64,000 bases of DNA from CALARM01 sp964431735 (GTDB taxonomy: Bacteria; Vulcanimicrobiota; SpSt-956; JAKJGF01): NCBI GenBank assembly GCA_964431735.1, contig CAYSLJ010000005.1, positions 18,008 through 82,007 on the forward strand, in the 5' to 3' direction. Shown here one piece after another: positions 19,434-27,870 of the stretch; position 1 is the first letter of the stretch, and each line of letters starts with the position of its first letter. The notes under the pieces were generated by a model. That model ran no database searches, was not told the origin of the DNA, and worked only from the letters and a program-made list of their open reading frames with translations. The position numbers and the translations under genes are program-made.

Positions 19434-20932
19434 ACAAAATCATACAGAGTAAAACCTTTCAACAAATCAGGAGCCAGTTCATAGGCTTTTTTCAGATCAC
19501 TTCTGGCTTTTCTGGAGGAACCAAGATACCAGTAACATCTGGCCCTGTAAAAATAAACGCTACCGTCTGTTTCATCCAGTATAAGAGTCTGTGTATAATA
19601 ATGAACTGCCATAGTGTAATCACCTGCATAATCGTATCTCCGGGCAAGTTCAAAGAAGAGATGTTTATTGGAAGGATAATAATCAAGCATTTCTTCAATC
19701 AATGAAATAGCATAGGAAGGAACGGCCAGTTTATCATATAAATCTATAAGGTCATAGCATATATCAAGTCTTTTTGGCGCTATTATCCGGGCTCTTTCAA
19801 AGTAATCACGGCTATGATCGTAAAATTTCAATTTACGATAACAATGAGCGGCATTTATAAGTAGTTTATCGGAATCCGGGAACATTGTCAGACCATTATT
19901 GAAATGTTTCAATGCTTCAGAGGGATTGTCTTCTTCAAGGTAAATCAAACCAAGTTCACAGCAGGCTTTCCATCCTCCTGTACCTCTGTCCATAACTGCG
20001 AACTGATTGGTGGAAGCAGAAGAAATAGCCTTATTAAAAGCATTTATCGCTTCTTCATTCTGCTTCAGACCGACACAGGCTTTACCGAGATTAAAATGTG
20101 CTTCATAAAACAGAGGGGACAGTTCAATACCTTTTAATGCCTGTTCTTTAGCATCTTCATATCTGCCAAGTCTGCATAGAGCTGCCGCACAGAGTGAATA
20201 ACTGGATGGAAGATATACGCTATCTCCGGGATAATCACAGATTTCCTGGGCAGTCTTAAATGATTTTATACAATCTTCCATACGATTCTGAACATAATAA
20301 GATACACCGATATTATAATAATTAAAAGGATTCTTAGGATCTTTTTCTATGGATTTAAGAAGAAGATTTATATTTCTTTCACCTTTATTTCTTTCTTTAT
20401 GAAGACTGTCCGTATAGCCATGGTGATAAATAACTGCATTACAGACAGCTCTTTTAAAATCACGGTCTTCCTTTGAATATATCTCTTCATGAATAAGATT
20501 CCTGTAACGTATATCTTCTCTATTCGGGAAAAGTCTTATAATTCTGACTTCTGCAGAATTACCGGGATCTTTACTGTCGTCCAGATAATTTATAACCTTC
20601 AAAAAATAGGCCGTTCCGTTATCTGATCCTGTGAGGTTTTTTTTTATTTCAGGGATAGTGGTTCTGTCCAGTTCTTCATCGGCATCAAGAACAAGTATCC
20701 AGTCTCCTGTGGCTTTATCAATGGAAACATTCCTTGCAGCAGCAAAATCATCACACCATTGAAAATGATATATTTTTGCTCCGAACTTCCGCGCTATATC
20801 AACAGTTTTATCAGTAGATCCCGTATCAACCAGAATAATTTCCCCGGCAAGTCCTCTGACACTGTTCAGACATGAGCTGAGAAATTTTTCTTCATTTCTC
20901 GCTATCATACAGAGACTTATAGAAGGATCCAT
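19430..20932 (-). CDS. Glycosyltransferase family 2 fused to TPR repeats (paralogue)
   Basis: Same plan as its downstream neighbour: GT2 domain (about residues 3-110: SLCMIARNEEKFL, ILVDTGSTDKTVDIA, WILVLDADEELD) followed by TPR helices to the end. I use the ATG at 20932 (MDPSISL) with GGAAAGG 6 bases upstream. An in-frame TTG five codons earlier reads into the repeat. The stop codon is followed directly by heptamer repeats. The two paralogues share order and strand, which suggests a tandem duplication. The acceptor is unknown. Confidence 0.87.
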   Translation of the reverse strand: MDPSISLCMIARNEEKFLSSCLNSVRGLAGEIILVDTGSTDKTVDIARKFGAKIYHFQWCDDFAAARNVSIDKATGDWILVLDADEELDRTTIPEIKKNLTGSDNGTAYFLKVINYLDDSKDPGNSAEVRIIRLFPNREDIRYRNLIHEEIYSKEDRDFKRAVCNAVIYHHGYTDSLHKERNKGERNINLLLKSIEKDPKNPFNYYNIGVSYYVQNRMEDCIKSFKTAQEICDYPGDSVYLPSSYSLCAAALCRLGRYEDAKEQALKGIELSPLFYEAHFNLGKACVGLKQNEEAINAFNKAISSASTNQFAVMDRGTGGWKACCELGLIYLEEDNPSEALKHFNNGLTMFPDSDKLLINAAHCYRKLKFYDHSRDYFERARIIAPKRLDICYDLIDLYDKLAVPSYAISLIEEMLDYYPSNKHLFFELARRYDYAGDYTMAVHYYTQTLILDETDGSVYFYRARCYWYLGSSRKARSDLKKAYELAPDLLKGFTLYDFV

Positions 20933-20947
20933 AGGAAACCTTTCCAA

Positions 20948-20981
20948 TCGTGACGCGTGACGCGTGACGCGTGACGCGAGG
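20948..20981. repeat. GTGACGC heptamer array
   Basis: Four GTGACGC units start with TCGTGACG and end with GCGAGG, 15 bases upstream of the GT2-TPR start codon. Confidence 0.85.
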
Positions 20982-21174
20982 TTACATATGAGGCTATGTA
21001 TAAATTTACTTTCAACATATATTCTGTAATTCCTTCATAAATTATTTAGATAAACTGCATCTGCATAATTTTCATCTAAAGCTTTATTTTACTGAGGTTC
21101 TCATAAATAATACATATATGCTCTCATAATAAGTAACAGGTGACCTGTGATAGTTATTTCCTGACAATCCCTAA
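20982..21174. repeat. Intergenic stretch with degenerate element ends
   Basis: It contains a partial family D sequence (GAGGTTCTCATAAATAATA near 21095) without its heptamer core. It ends with a lone right terminus of the 120-bp family A element (GTTATTTCCTGACAATCCC, about 21150-21170). No gene is seen. Confidence 0.6.
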
Positions 21175-21404
21175 GTACCGCAACAGGTAAATTGGTACAA
21201 AAAAAAATATGGCACTCACTCCTGTCCCTGGCCGGGCTCTGGAGGAAAAGATATGCCGTATTAAAAGAGAGTTATAAATTATATAGATGCAAAATATTAA
21301 ACGTCTAAAAAACCAGTTTGTCACGCAACAGGATCATATATTTTCCGGAAGAGTCCGGCCAGGGACAGGTTTTAATATGGGTACTAACTTATTTGGAGCG
21401 GTAC
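21175..21404. mobile_element. 230-bp MITE-like element, copy 1
   Basis: The ends are GTACCGC and GCGGTAC. Inside lies a 149-bp core (21221-21369) with roughly 30-bp inverted ends beginning CCTGTCCCTGGCCGG. By eye the core differs from the one at 27547-27695 by one base, but it is in the opposite orientation. It contains no open frame, so any movement would need a transposase from elsewhere. Confidence 0.85.
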
Positions 21405-21512
21405 TAAGAGACTGTAAAAAAATAACCCTGGCAAATTGTCAGAACGGTTATTATCCTCGCGTAACGCGTCACGCGTTACGCGTTACGATACAAACTGTAA
21501 CTATCAACCCCT
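21402..21512. mobile_element. Family A element (about 120 bp) with heptamer core, internally deleted
   Basis: The left end CTAAGAGACTGTAAAAAAAT is followed by CCTGGCAAATTGTCAGAACG, a heptamer array (21456-21488) and the right part. Compared with the copy at 27742-27870 it lacks about 18 bases near the right terminus. Confidence 0.8.
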
Positions 21513-21518
21513 GAGAGA

Positions 21519-21556
21519 AAAATAAAACAGGGGTTTCAACAAAACCCCTGTTTTAT
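21519..21556 (-). terminator. Rho-independent terminator after the low-complexity protein gene
   Basis: A perfect AAAACAGGGGTTT / AAACCCCTGTTTT stem with a short loop is followed by TTTTATTTTT on the minus strand. It begins about 18 bases past the stop. Confidence 0.93.
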
Positions 21557-21573
21557 TAAATTACCGTTTTAAT

Positions 21574-22422
21574 TTAGAAGCCGAACCCCTGCTGCATACC
21601 CATACCGGGCATCTGCTGTCCCATTCCCGGAACCTGCTGTCCCATACCGAGACCGGGGTTCATACCTGCCATCTGTCCACCGCCCTGACTCATCTGAAGT
21701 GACTGCTGACCCAATTGCTGGGAAAGCTGAACCTTCTGAGAGGTCTTGGGAGGCATATTTCCTCCCTGTCCCTGAACCATCTGAAGCTGTTGTAATGAGG
21801 TCTGAAGCATCTGAGGATTCTGTGACGGTTTTGCCTGAGGAGGTTGAAGGCCCTGTACCTGCTGCTGGCCCTGCTGACCCTGCTGCTGTCCGCCGGCCTG
21901 CTGATTAAGATATTGATCTACCTGCTGTGGATTTACGCCGCTGAGCTGTAACACCTGATTTGCAATCTGCTCTGCCTGCTGTGCAGCCTGTGCATCCTGT
22001 GCCTGATTGGCTTTGCCTGCTTCCTGTGGTTTTTCACCACCGCCACCTTCACCGCCGCAGCCGCCGGCTTCTTCAGGTTTCTTCTCTTCTTCACCTTCTT
22101 TGGCTTTCATAAGCTCTTCCAGGGCTTTCTTTATCTCATCTAGCTTCTGATCTGTACTTGCATTTGCTCCTGACGCATCAGCACCGGAAGCATCTTTTGT
22201 TTTGGCATCATCGCTGACTTCAGCTTTATCTTTAACCTTTTCATCAGCTTTTGTTTCATCGGCTTTTTTAGGATCTTTAGTTTCCTTTGTATCTTTTGCG
22301 TCTTTTGTCGCTTCTGTCTTCTTAGTATCCTTCTGAGCCTCCATCTTTTTCGGGGTCTGAGTCTTCTTTGCTGTTGATGTCTTACTTACATTTTTACTTG
22401 TGCTTGAACCTATTTTACCCAT
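21574..22422 (-). CDS. Low-complexity Lys/Glu then Gln/Met/Gly-rich protein 1
   Basis: I do not recognise this family. The 282 residues are organised as an MGKIG start, a Lys/Thr/Glu/Ala-rich half with repeats of KDTKxTE (to about 95), a short predicted helix KLDEIKKALEEL, a Gly/Glu segment with one Cys pair (GGCGGEGGGG), then a Gln/Met/Gly/Pro-rich tail ending GMGMQQGFGF. There is no signal peptide, membrane helix or folded domain motif. AAAGGAG lies upstream of the ATG. It is a paralogue of the next gene upstream, sharing every one of these parts in order. Its own terminator suggests strong expression. It may be a disordered or self-associating protein. Confidence 0.8.
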   Translation of the reverse strand: MGKIGSSTSKNVSKTSTAKKTQTPKKMEAQKDTKKTEATKDAKDTKETKDPKKADETKADEKVKDKAEVSDDAKTKDASGADASGANASTDQKLDEIKKALEELMKAKEGEEEKKPEEAGGCGGEGGGGEKPQEAGKANQAQDAQAAQQAEQIANQVLQLSGVNPQQVDQYLNQQAGGQQQGQQGQQQVQGLQPPQAKPSQNPQMLQTSLQQLQMVQGQGGNMPPKTSQKVQLSQQLGQQSLQMSQGGGQMAGMNPGLGMGQQVPGMGQQMPGMGMQQGFGF

Positions 22423-22489
22423 TAATATACACTCCTTTCAAATTTTCGAACTGATGTTATATCAGGGAAACATCCCCTGTTTTTTTATT

Positions 22490-23566
22490 TTAAAATCCCA
22501 TTCCCATAGGATTTGCACCCATCATATTTCCCATACCGGGAACTACCTGTCCCGGCTGCATTCCCTGCATTCCGGCCATTCCCTGCTGCTGGCCCATTGC
22601 CCCTCCACCTGCCTGCATGGCCATCTGTAATTTCTGCTTTAATTGCGGTGTCTGTGGCTGCCATCCCTGTCCCTGGGCAGACTGTAAATCTGTTTGTAAC
22701 TGCTGTTTGGCCTGAACAATATTACCGCCGCCCTGCTGCATTCCACCCATTCCGGGCATTCCACCCATTCCGGGCATTCCACCCATTCCGGGCTGTTGCA
22801 TTCCGCCACCCATTGCCTGCATTCCGCCGCCTATTCCCTGAACTGCCTGTCCCGGTTGCATTCCGCCACCCATCATATTATTCATTCCGTTCATACCCTG
22901 CATACCGGGTACCATACCGCCCATACCTGCTGCCTGCAGTACTCTATCGCAATCTGCATTAATAATCATATCCCAGTCCTGTTTACCCTGGTTGGGATTC
23001 ATCTGACCTCCCTGCGCTCCTCCGGCCTGAGGCGCTCCACCGCCGGCACCTGCTTCTTTACCTTTTTCGCCGCCGCCGCCTTCGCCGCCGCCGCCGCCAC
23101 ATTTTCCTCCCCCTTCGCCGCCTGCTTCCTGAGCTTTATCCTGTTTGGCAGCGTCTTCCAGAGCTTTCAGGATATCATCCAATTTTTTATCATCAATACC
23201 GGATGTCTGTCCTGTACTTGCATCTGCCCCTGTGGTCTGAGTTCCACTGGTGTTTGCACCTGAAACATTGGCACCTGAAGTAGTTGCACCGGATGTTTCA
23301 CCCGGTTTTGTTTCAGAGCCTTCTTTTCCTTCTTTGATTTCTTTTTTAGCATCATCGGAAAGTTTTGTTTCTTCACCTTTTTTCGCTTCTTTTCCTTCTT
23401 TAGACTTCTCTGCTGATTTAGTCTTTTCTGATGCTTTAGTTTTTTCTGATGCTTTAGTCTTTTCTGATGCTTTAGGTTTCTGAGTTTTTGATGTCTGAGA
23501 TTTCTTTGAAGAAGAAGATTTCGCTCTACTGGATGAACTTGATTTACTTCCGCCTATTTTTCCCAT
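22490..23566 (-). CDS. Low-complexity Lys/Ser then Gly/Met/Gln-rich protein 2
   Basis: Unrecognised family, paralogous to the protein 67 bases downstream. The 358 residues start MGKIGGSKSS. They run through Ser/Lys runs and ASEKTK repeats, a Ser/Gly/Thr section (GANVSGANTSG), a helix KLDDILKALEDAA, a Gly-rich part with one Cys (GGKCGGGGGEGGGG), and a tail of MPGMGG repeats and Met-Gln-Gly stretches ending NPMGMGF. AAGGAG lies 10 bases before the ATG. The composition resembles aggregation-prone or phase-separating sequences, but that is inference only. Confidence 0.8.
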   Translation of the reverse strand: MGKIGGSKSSSSSRAKSSSSKKSQTSKTQKPKASEKTKASEKTKASEKTKSAEKSKEGKEAKKGEETKLSDDAKKEIKEGKEGSETKPGETSGATTSGANVSGANTSGTQTTGADASTGQTSGIDDKKLDDILKALEDAAKQDKAQEAGGEGGGKCGGGGGEGGGGEKGKEAGAGGGAPQAGGAQGGQMNPNQGKQDWDMIINADCDRVLQAAGMGGMVPGMQGMNGMNNMMGGGMQPGQAVQGIGGGMQAMGGGMQQPGMGGMPGMGGMPGMGGMQQGGGNIVQAKQQLQTDLQSAQGQGWQPQTPQLKQKLQMAMQAGGGAMGQQQGMAGMQGMQPGQVVPGMGNMMGANPMGMGF

Positions 23567-23708
23567 TAAATAACACTCTCCTTAATATAAGGTTTTATTC
23601 TTTACAAAAATAGCTGTTGTTAAAATATTACTTTTCTACCTGTTACGTATTATCACTACATTATCTGAAAATGTAAAGGGAATTTTATAAGATATTTTTT
23701 AAAAAAAT

Positions 23709-25475
23709 TTATTTTACTTCCATGAAACAGTATATATAACCGCTGGTACAGGTGACAAAAAGAAAATTTTTATATTCTGATGAAATATTAAAATATTTAA
23801 CACTCCATAAAAGTCTTGTTAAATCAAAACTATATGATTCTATAAAACCGCAATTATTCAATATATATATTTTATTTCCATAAATATTAAATGATTTTTC
23901 TTTAAAATCAGGGAAAGGAAATTTAAGATTATGAATAGTTTTACCTGATAAAACCAGGGGGGAAGATCTGACAGGACTTCCTGTATCAAAATTCCATAAC
24001 ACATGACCGTTCTGTAATTTTAAAACAAAAATCTCTCCCTTACTGTTAGAGGCATATACTCTGTCATTAAAGATTACAGGATAACCGCCCATAGACCAGT
24101 TATCTCCCAGGCAGGTCTGCCATAAAATTTTGCCTTTTCTGTTTAAACAAAATATAAAATCAGATGAAGCAGAAACTATAATTTTATCACCTTTTATCAC
24201 AGGAGTGGAATAGTACAGAGAAGAAAGTTTTCTCCTCCATAATTCACTGCCCTTAATTATATCAATCGAATAAAAAGAACCGTCAGAAAAAAAACAGACT
24301 GTGCCACTATCATCATCAAGAGCCATACCATTTATAATTCCGTAAGATAATCTCCATTTAATAGCACCGGCCATATCCAGACAATAAACAGACCCGTCCG
24401 TAGAGGCAAATATTATAAGCTTATAAGCTGCAGAAATTACAGGAGTGGCTCTGATACCGGACTCTGAAATAAAGGTCCATATAACATGTCCTTTCATGGC
24501 ATCGATGGCATATAAAAAACCGGTTCCGTCACAGCATAGTCCGCCGGTAAAAATTATCTTTCCATCACAGGACATAACAGGAGAAAAAGTATCTGTAAGA
24601 GAGACTTCTTTAAATTTCCAGAGGAGATTTCCCTTTACAGCTCCAAGACAGTAGAGGGAACCATCACAGGAAGAAAAATAAACTCTCCCTTTTCTGACCA
24701 GCAGGTCTGTAAAAACAGGTTTTCTGTCACAGGTATCAAAAGACCAGCACAGAGTTCCTGACTGATTGAGTGCCAGAAGGTGCCCGAAATCACTGCCGAG
24801 AAAAATTTTTTTATCCGAAAACACTGGAGAAGGTGCCGGGCTCCTGTTATATATGCCTGAATTAACGGCGCCGGCCTGCCAGCACATGGAATAAAGATCT
24901 GTTCTGTCAGGATATGATGGTTTCAGAGACAGTTCTTTTACAGTAAATATATAATGGAGCGGTATATTTAATTTCTTCAGGTATTCAACACCTTTACTTT
25001 CAAAATTAAGTATGGAAAGAAAGGCAACTGTAATACATCTTTCCAGGGAAAGAAGTTTTATAGCCTCCAGTGCCGAATCTCCTGAGTTTATAGCATCATC
25101 AACTATAATAACGGTAGAGTCCTTCTTCAAAGGCCCTTCTATCTGTCTCTGAAGGCCGTTTACTTTAGGTTTTTTCCTTATATAAAGTCCTTTAACAGGA
25201 GAACCTTTGAGATGGCTCAGAAGAACTATCTGGGAAGCAATAAATCCTCCTGTTATGGCAGGCCCTGCTATATAGTCAGGTTTATAGACTTCTATCCATT
25301 CCATGAAAATTTCTGCTATTATATTGGAATAATAAGGGTCTAACATTTCTTCCCTCATATCAATAGTCCAGCCTGCAGGCCTTCTGGAGCCTCGAAGAAG
25401 CCCCTGATTCCATTTAATACTGTTATTTAATATTCTTTCATAAAGTATTTTTTTATTTTTTTCCATGTCCGACAT
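23709..25475 (-). CDS. Phosphoribosyltransferase fused to PQQ-type beta-propeller, copy 1
   Basis: The first 190 or so residues match the orotate phosphoribosyltransferase fold. RKKPKVNGLQRQIEG resembles the OPRT catalytic loop, and STVIIVDDAINSGDSALEA resembles the PRPP-binding motif. The rest (about 200-588) is a chain of PQQ/WD-like blades with the recurring pattern G.VYCLD..G.IKW, probably a beta-propeller. No signal peptide is present, so it is likely cytoplasmic. The frame ends 17 bases after the paralogue upstream. The ribosome binding site is poor (AGGACG, 15 bases away). I know no characterised protein with this fusion. The substrate is unknown. Confidence 0.82.
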   Translation of the reverse strand: MSDMEKNKKILYERILNNSIKWNQGLLRGSRRPAGWTIDMREEMLDPYYSNIIAEIFMEWIEVYKPDYIAGPAITGGFIASQIVLLSHLKGSPVKGLYIRKKPKVNGLQRQIEGPLKKDSTVIIVDDAINSGDSALEAIKLLSLERCITVAFLSILNFESKGVEYLKKLNIPLHYIFTVKELSLKPSYPDRTDLYSMCWQAGAVNSGIYNRSPAPSPVFSDKKIFLGSDFGHLLALNQSGTLCWSFDTCDRKPVFTDLLVRKGRVYFSSCDGSLYCLGAVKGNLLWKFKEVSLTDTFSPVMSCDGKIIFTGGLCCDGTGFLYAIDAMKGHVIWTFISESGIRATPVISAAYKLIIFASTDGSVYCLDMAGAIKWRLSYGIINGMALDDDSGTVCFFSDGSFYSIDIIKGSELWRRKLSSLYYSTPVIKGDKIIVSASSDFIFCLNRKGKILWQTCLGDNWSMGGYPVIFNDRVYASNSKGEIFVLKLQNGHVLWNFDTGSPVRSSPLVLSGKTIHNLKFPFPDFKEKSFNIYGNKIYILNNCGFIESYSFDLTRLLWSVKYFNISSEYKNFLFVTCTSGYIYCFMEVK

Positions 25476-25492
25476 ATATACAGATACACGTC

Positions 25493-27298
25493 CTATCTAT
25501 AAGTTTCCACAAAACAATAAAGATAACCGTCATTCGAGCTTACGAGCAAAGTATTACTGTAAGGAGGTATTTCTTCCTGCAAAGAATAAACACTCCATAG
25601 TAATACTGTGGCATCACTGTTAAATATATGTGTAAGACCTCCAGGCCCCGGATAATAGAGCCTGTCACCTCTGATATTAAAAGTATTTTTCTTTAATTTT
25701 CTCTGATTACATGCAGGTTTATCTACAGATATTCTGGCAGACGGGAATATTCCGCATGGTGCCATGACAGGTCCTCCTGTTTTAAAAGACCATAGAATAG
25801 AACCGTCATAAAGGTTCATTACATATACCGTTCCTCCGTAACTTCCCGCGTAAATCCTGCCATGTTTTACAACAGGGTAGGCACACATTCTCCATTCATC
25901 AGACATACACCTCTTCCAGATAATTTTCCCTGTCATTTTATTGAAAGAGAATATATAATCTGCTTCCGTTGCAATAACAACCATATTATGACTCAGGGCA
26001 GGACGGCAGTAAAGCCAGTGACCGACTTTCCTCTTCCATACAACTTCGCCTCTGTTATTCAAACAGTATAAACAGCCATCATAGGAGGTAAAATAGCAGT
26101 AATCTGTAGCAGGATCTGCCGTTATACCGCCTTTAATATATCCTTCTGTTATAAATCGCCATTTTTCAGTTCCTTCATATAAATCAAGAGCATATACTGT
26201 TTTATCCAGGGATCCGACAAAAACAGTATTTGTATTACTGTTAATGCCCGGTTCACATGTAACATATTCACCTGTTTTAAATCTCCATTTAAGAGTTCCG
26301 TCAACACCGTTAAAAGCACAGAGGTCTCCCCCGTGAGAACCGTATTCAATACCGATAAAAAACAGTTCACTGGCCGGATCAAATACAGGAGAAGAACATC
26401 CTACCCAGTCACCCCATTTCTGTTTCCACAGGACTTTCCCGGAAGCAGCTTTCAAACAATATGTATACCCGTCATAAGCTCCGAAATAAACCCTTCCTTT
26501 TCTATAAACAGGTGAAACCTGTATGCCTCTGTATGTTTCTCCTACAGGGAAAGACCAGTCAGGGAAACCGTTCGAATGAACAGATATAAAATATCCTCTG
26601 TCACTTCCGAGGAATATTCTTCCTTCTCCCGGGACAGGGCCGGATTTGGGTGCATAATAAGCTCCGCTGTTAACAGGCCCTCCTTTCCATACAGGCAAAA
26701 ACATAGTATTATCTTCCGGTTCACGAGGAGGTTTCATATTAATATCACTGAGAGTAAATATATGATGAAGTGGTATACCCAGTTTCTTTATGTCCTGTTC
26801 GCCGGAAGCCTGAAAGTTGAGTATAACTGCAAGGGCAACAGGTATGCATCTGTGTTTTACAAGCTGTTCTATACATTTTAAGGCTACATCGGAGGAATTT
26901 ATAATGTCATCGAGTAAAAGAACTTTAGACCCCTCTAAAAGCTGTCCTTCAATCTGTCTCTGCATGCCATCCGCTTTCGGTTCCCGTCTTATATACAGTC
27001 CTTTTACAGGAACTCCCCGGATATGACTTAAAAGGACAAGCTGAGAAACAAGACATCCTGAAGCAACGGTCATACCTGCCACATAATCGGGTCGATATCT
27101 CTCAATAAGAGGCATAAAAAGTTGTGAAATAACATGAGCAAGTTCAGGAGTAAGTATGGCTTCTCTCAGATCTACAGTCCAGCCGGCAGGGCTTCCGTCC
27201 ATAAGAATACCCTGGCCCCATTTAATTGCATTATCCACTATTTCAGAATAGAGCATTTGTCTATATCTTTCCAGTTTTTTTTCAGATGGCAATTTCAT
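25493..27298 (-). CDS. Phosphoribosyltransferase fused to PQQ-type beta-propeller, copy 2
   Basis: Same architecture as the gene downstream: OPRT-like domain (about residues 1-195, RREPKADGMQRQIEGQL, KVLLLDDIINSSDVALK) and a propeller (about 215-601) with blades such as GRVYFGAYDGYTYCLKAASG. In the PRPP loop the Gly expected after the acidic pair is Ser (NSSD), whereas copy 1 keeps Gly. AAAAAGGGG lies upstream of the ATG. The two genes form a tandem pair and probably one transcript with the low-complexity genes. Enzyme activity is unproven; the domain could also act as a sensor of nucleotides. Confidence 0.83.
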   Translation of the reverse strand: MKLPSEKKLERYRQMLYSEIVDNAIKWGQGILMDGSPAGWTVDLREAILTPELAHVISQLFMPLIERYRPDYVAGMTVASGCLVSQLVLLSHIRGVPVKGLYIRREPKADGMQRQIEGQLLEGSKVLLLDDIINSSDVALKCIEQLVKHRCIPVALAVILNFQASGEQDIKKLGIPLHHIFTLSDINMKPPREPEDNTMFLPVWKGGPVNSGAYYAPKSGPVPGEGRIFLGSDRGYFISVHSNGFPDWSFPVGETYRGIQVSPVYRKGRVYFGAYDGYTYCLKAASGKVLWKQKWGDWVGCSSPVFDPASELFFIGIEYGSHGGDLCAFNGVDGTLKWRFKTGEYVTCEPGINSNTNTVFVGSLDKTVYALDLYEGTEKWRFITEGYIKGGITADPATDYCYFTSYDGCLYCLNNRGEVVWKRKVGHWLYCRPALSHNMVVIATEADYIFSFNKMTGKIIWKRCMSDEWRMCAYPVVKHGRIYAGSYGGTVYVMNLYDGSILWSFKTGGPVMAPCGIFPSARISVDKPACNQRKLKKNTFNIRGDRLYYPGPGGLTHIFNSDATVLLWSVYSLQEEIPPYSNTLLVSSNDGYLYCFVETYR

Positions 27299-27320
27299 AA
27301 AGAATCCCCCCCCTTTTTTC

Positions 27321-27510
27321 AGTTATCAGTGAGCAGTTATCAGTCAGGGTGACAATTAAATAACTATCTCAAATATATTAAATCGTGACGCGTAACGCGT
27401 AACGCGTGACAGGTGGTTCGTGATGCGTAATGCGTGATACGTGATGCATAGTTTCACCGGTACCGGGCGAACCACAGTAGTTCGCCCCTACTTCTCACTT
27501 CTCACTACTA
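27321..27510. repeat. Cluster of short repeats upstream of the propeller gene
   Basis: In order: GCAGTTATCAGTGA-type units (27321-27350), GTGACGC/GTAACGC array (27383-27412), degenerate GTGATGC/GTAATGC array (27418-27449), an inverted repeat GGGCGAAC..GTTCGCCC (27461-27491) and a short CTTCTCACTTCTCACTAC run (27492-27509). Confidence 0.8.
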
Positions 27511-27511
27511 A

Positions 27512-27742
27512 GTACCGCTCCAAATAAGTTAGTACCCATATTAAAACCTGTCCCTGGCCGGACTCTTCCGGAAAAGATATGATCCTGTTGCGTGACAAAC
27601 TGGTTTTTTAGACGTTTAATATTTTGCATCTATATAATTTATAACTCTCTTTTAATACGGCATATCTTTTCCTCCAGAGCCCGGCCAGGGACAGGAGTGA
27701 GTGCCATATTTTTTTTGGGTACCTATTTACCTGTTGCGGTAC
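27512..27742. mobile_element. 230-bp MITE-like element, copy 2 (inverted relative to copy 1)
   Basis: This is the reverse complement of the element at 21175-21404 with only a few differences; the 149-bp core is 27547-27695. The element to its right (family A) is in the same orientation as the one right of copy 1, so only this block is flipped. Copies 1 and 2 enclose exactly four genes. Confidence 0.85.
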
Positions 27743-27870
27743 TAAGGGACTGTAAAGAAATAACCCTGGCAAATTATTAGAACGGCTATTATCCTCGCGT
27801 AACGCGTGACGCGTTACGCGTTACGATACAAACTGTAACTATGATGTAGTTATTTCCTAACAACCCCTAA
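27742..27870. mobile_element. Family A element with heptamer core, complete copy
   Basis: Terminal inverted repeats are CTAAGGGACTGTAAAGAAAT on the left and, read on the other strand, TTAGGGGTTGTTAGGAAATA on the right. The heptamer array is at 27794-27826. The right end touches the stop codon of the kinase-like gene. Confidence 0.85.

Noticed and set aside
21221..21369. The 149-bp core as a gene or structured RNA
   Set aside because: There is no open frame, and the long inverted ends fit a mobile element better than a functional RNA; RNA function cannot be excluded.
22455..22487. CAGGG..CCCTG hairpin with T-run on the plus strand between the two low-complexity genes
   Set aside because: The T-run is on the wrong strand for the genes here and the stem is short, so I do not call a terminator.
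22513..22962. Plus-strand frames rich in Pro, His and Phe over the low-complexity genes
   Set aside because: They are shadows of the Gly/Met/Gln-rich minus-strand genes, which have clear ribosome binding sites and paralogy.
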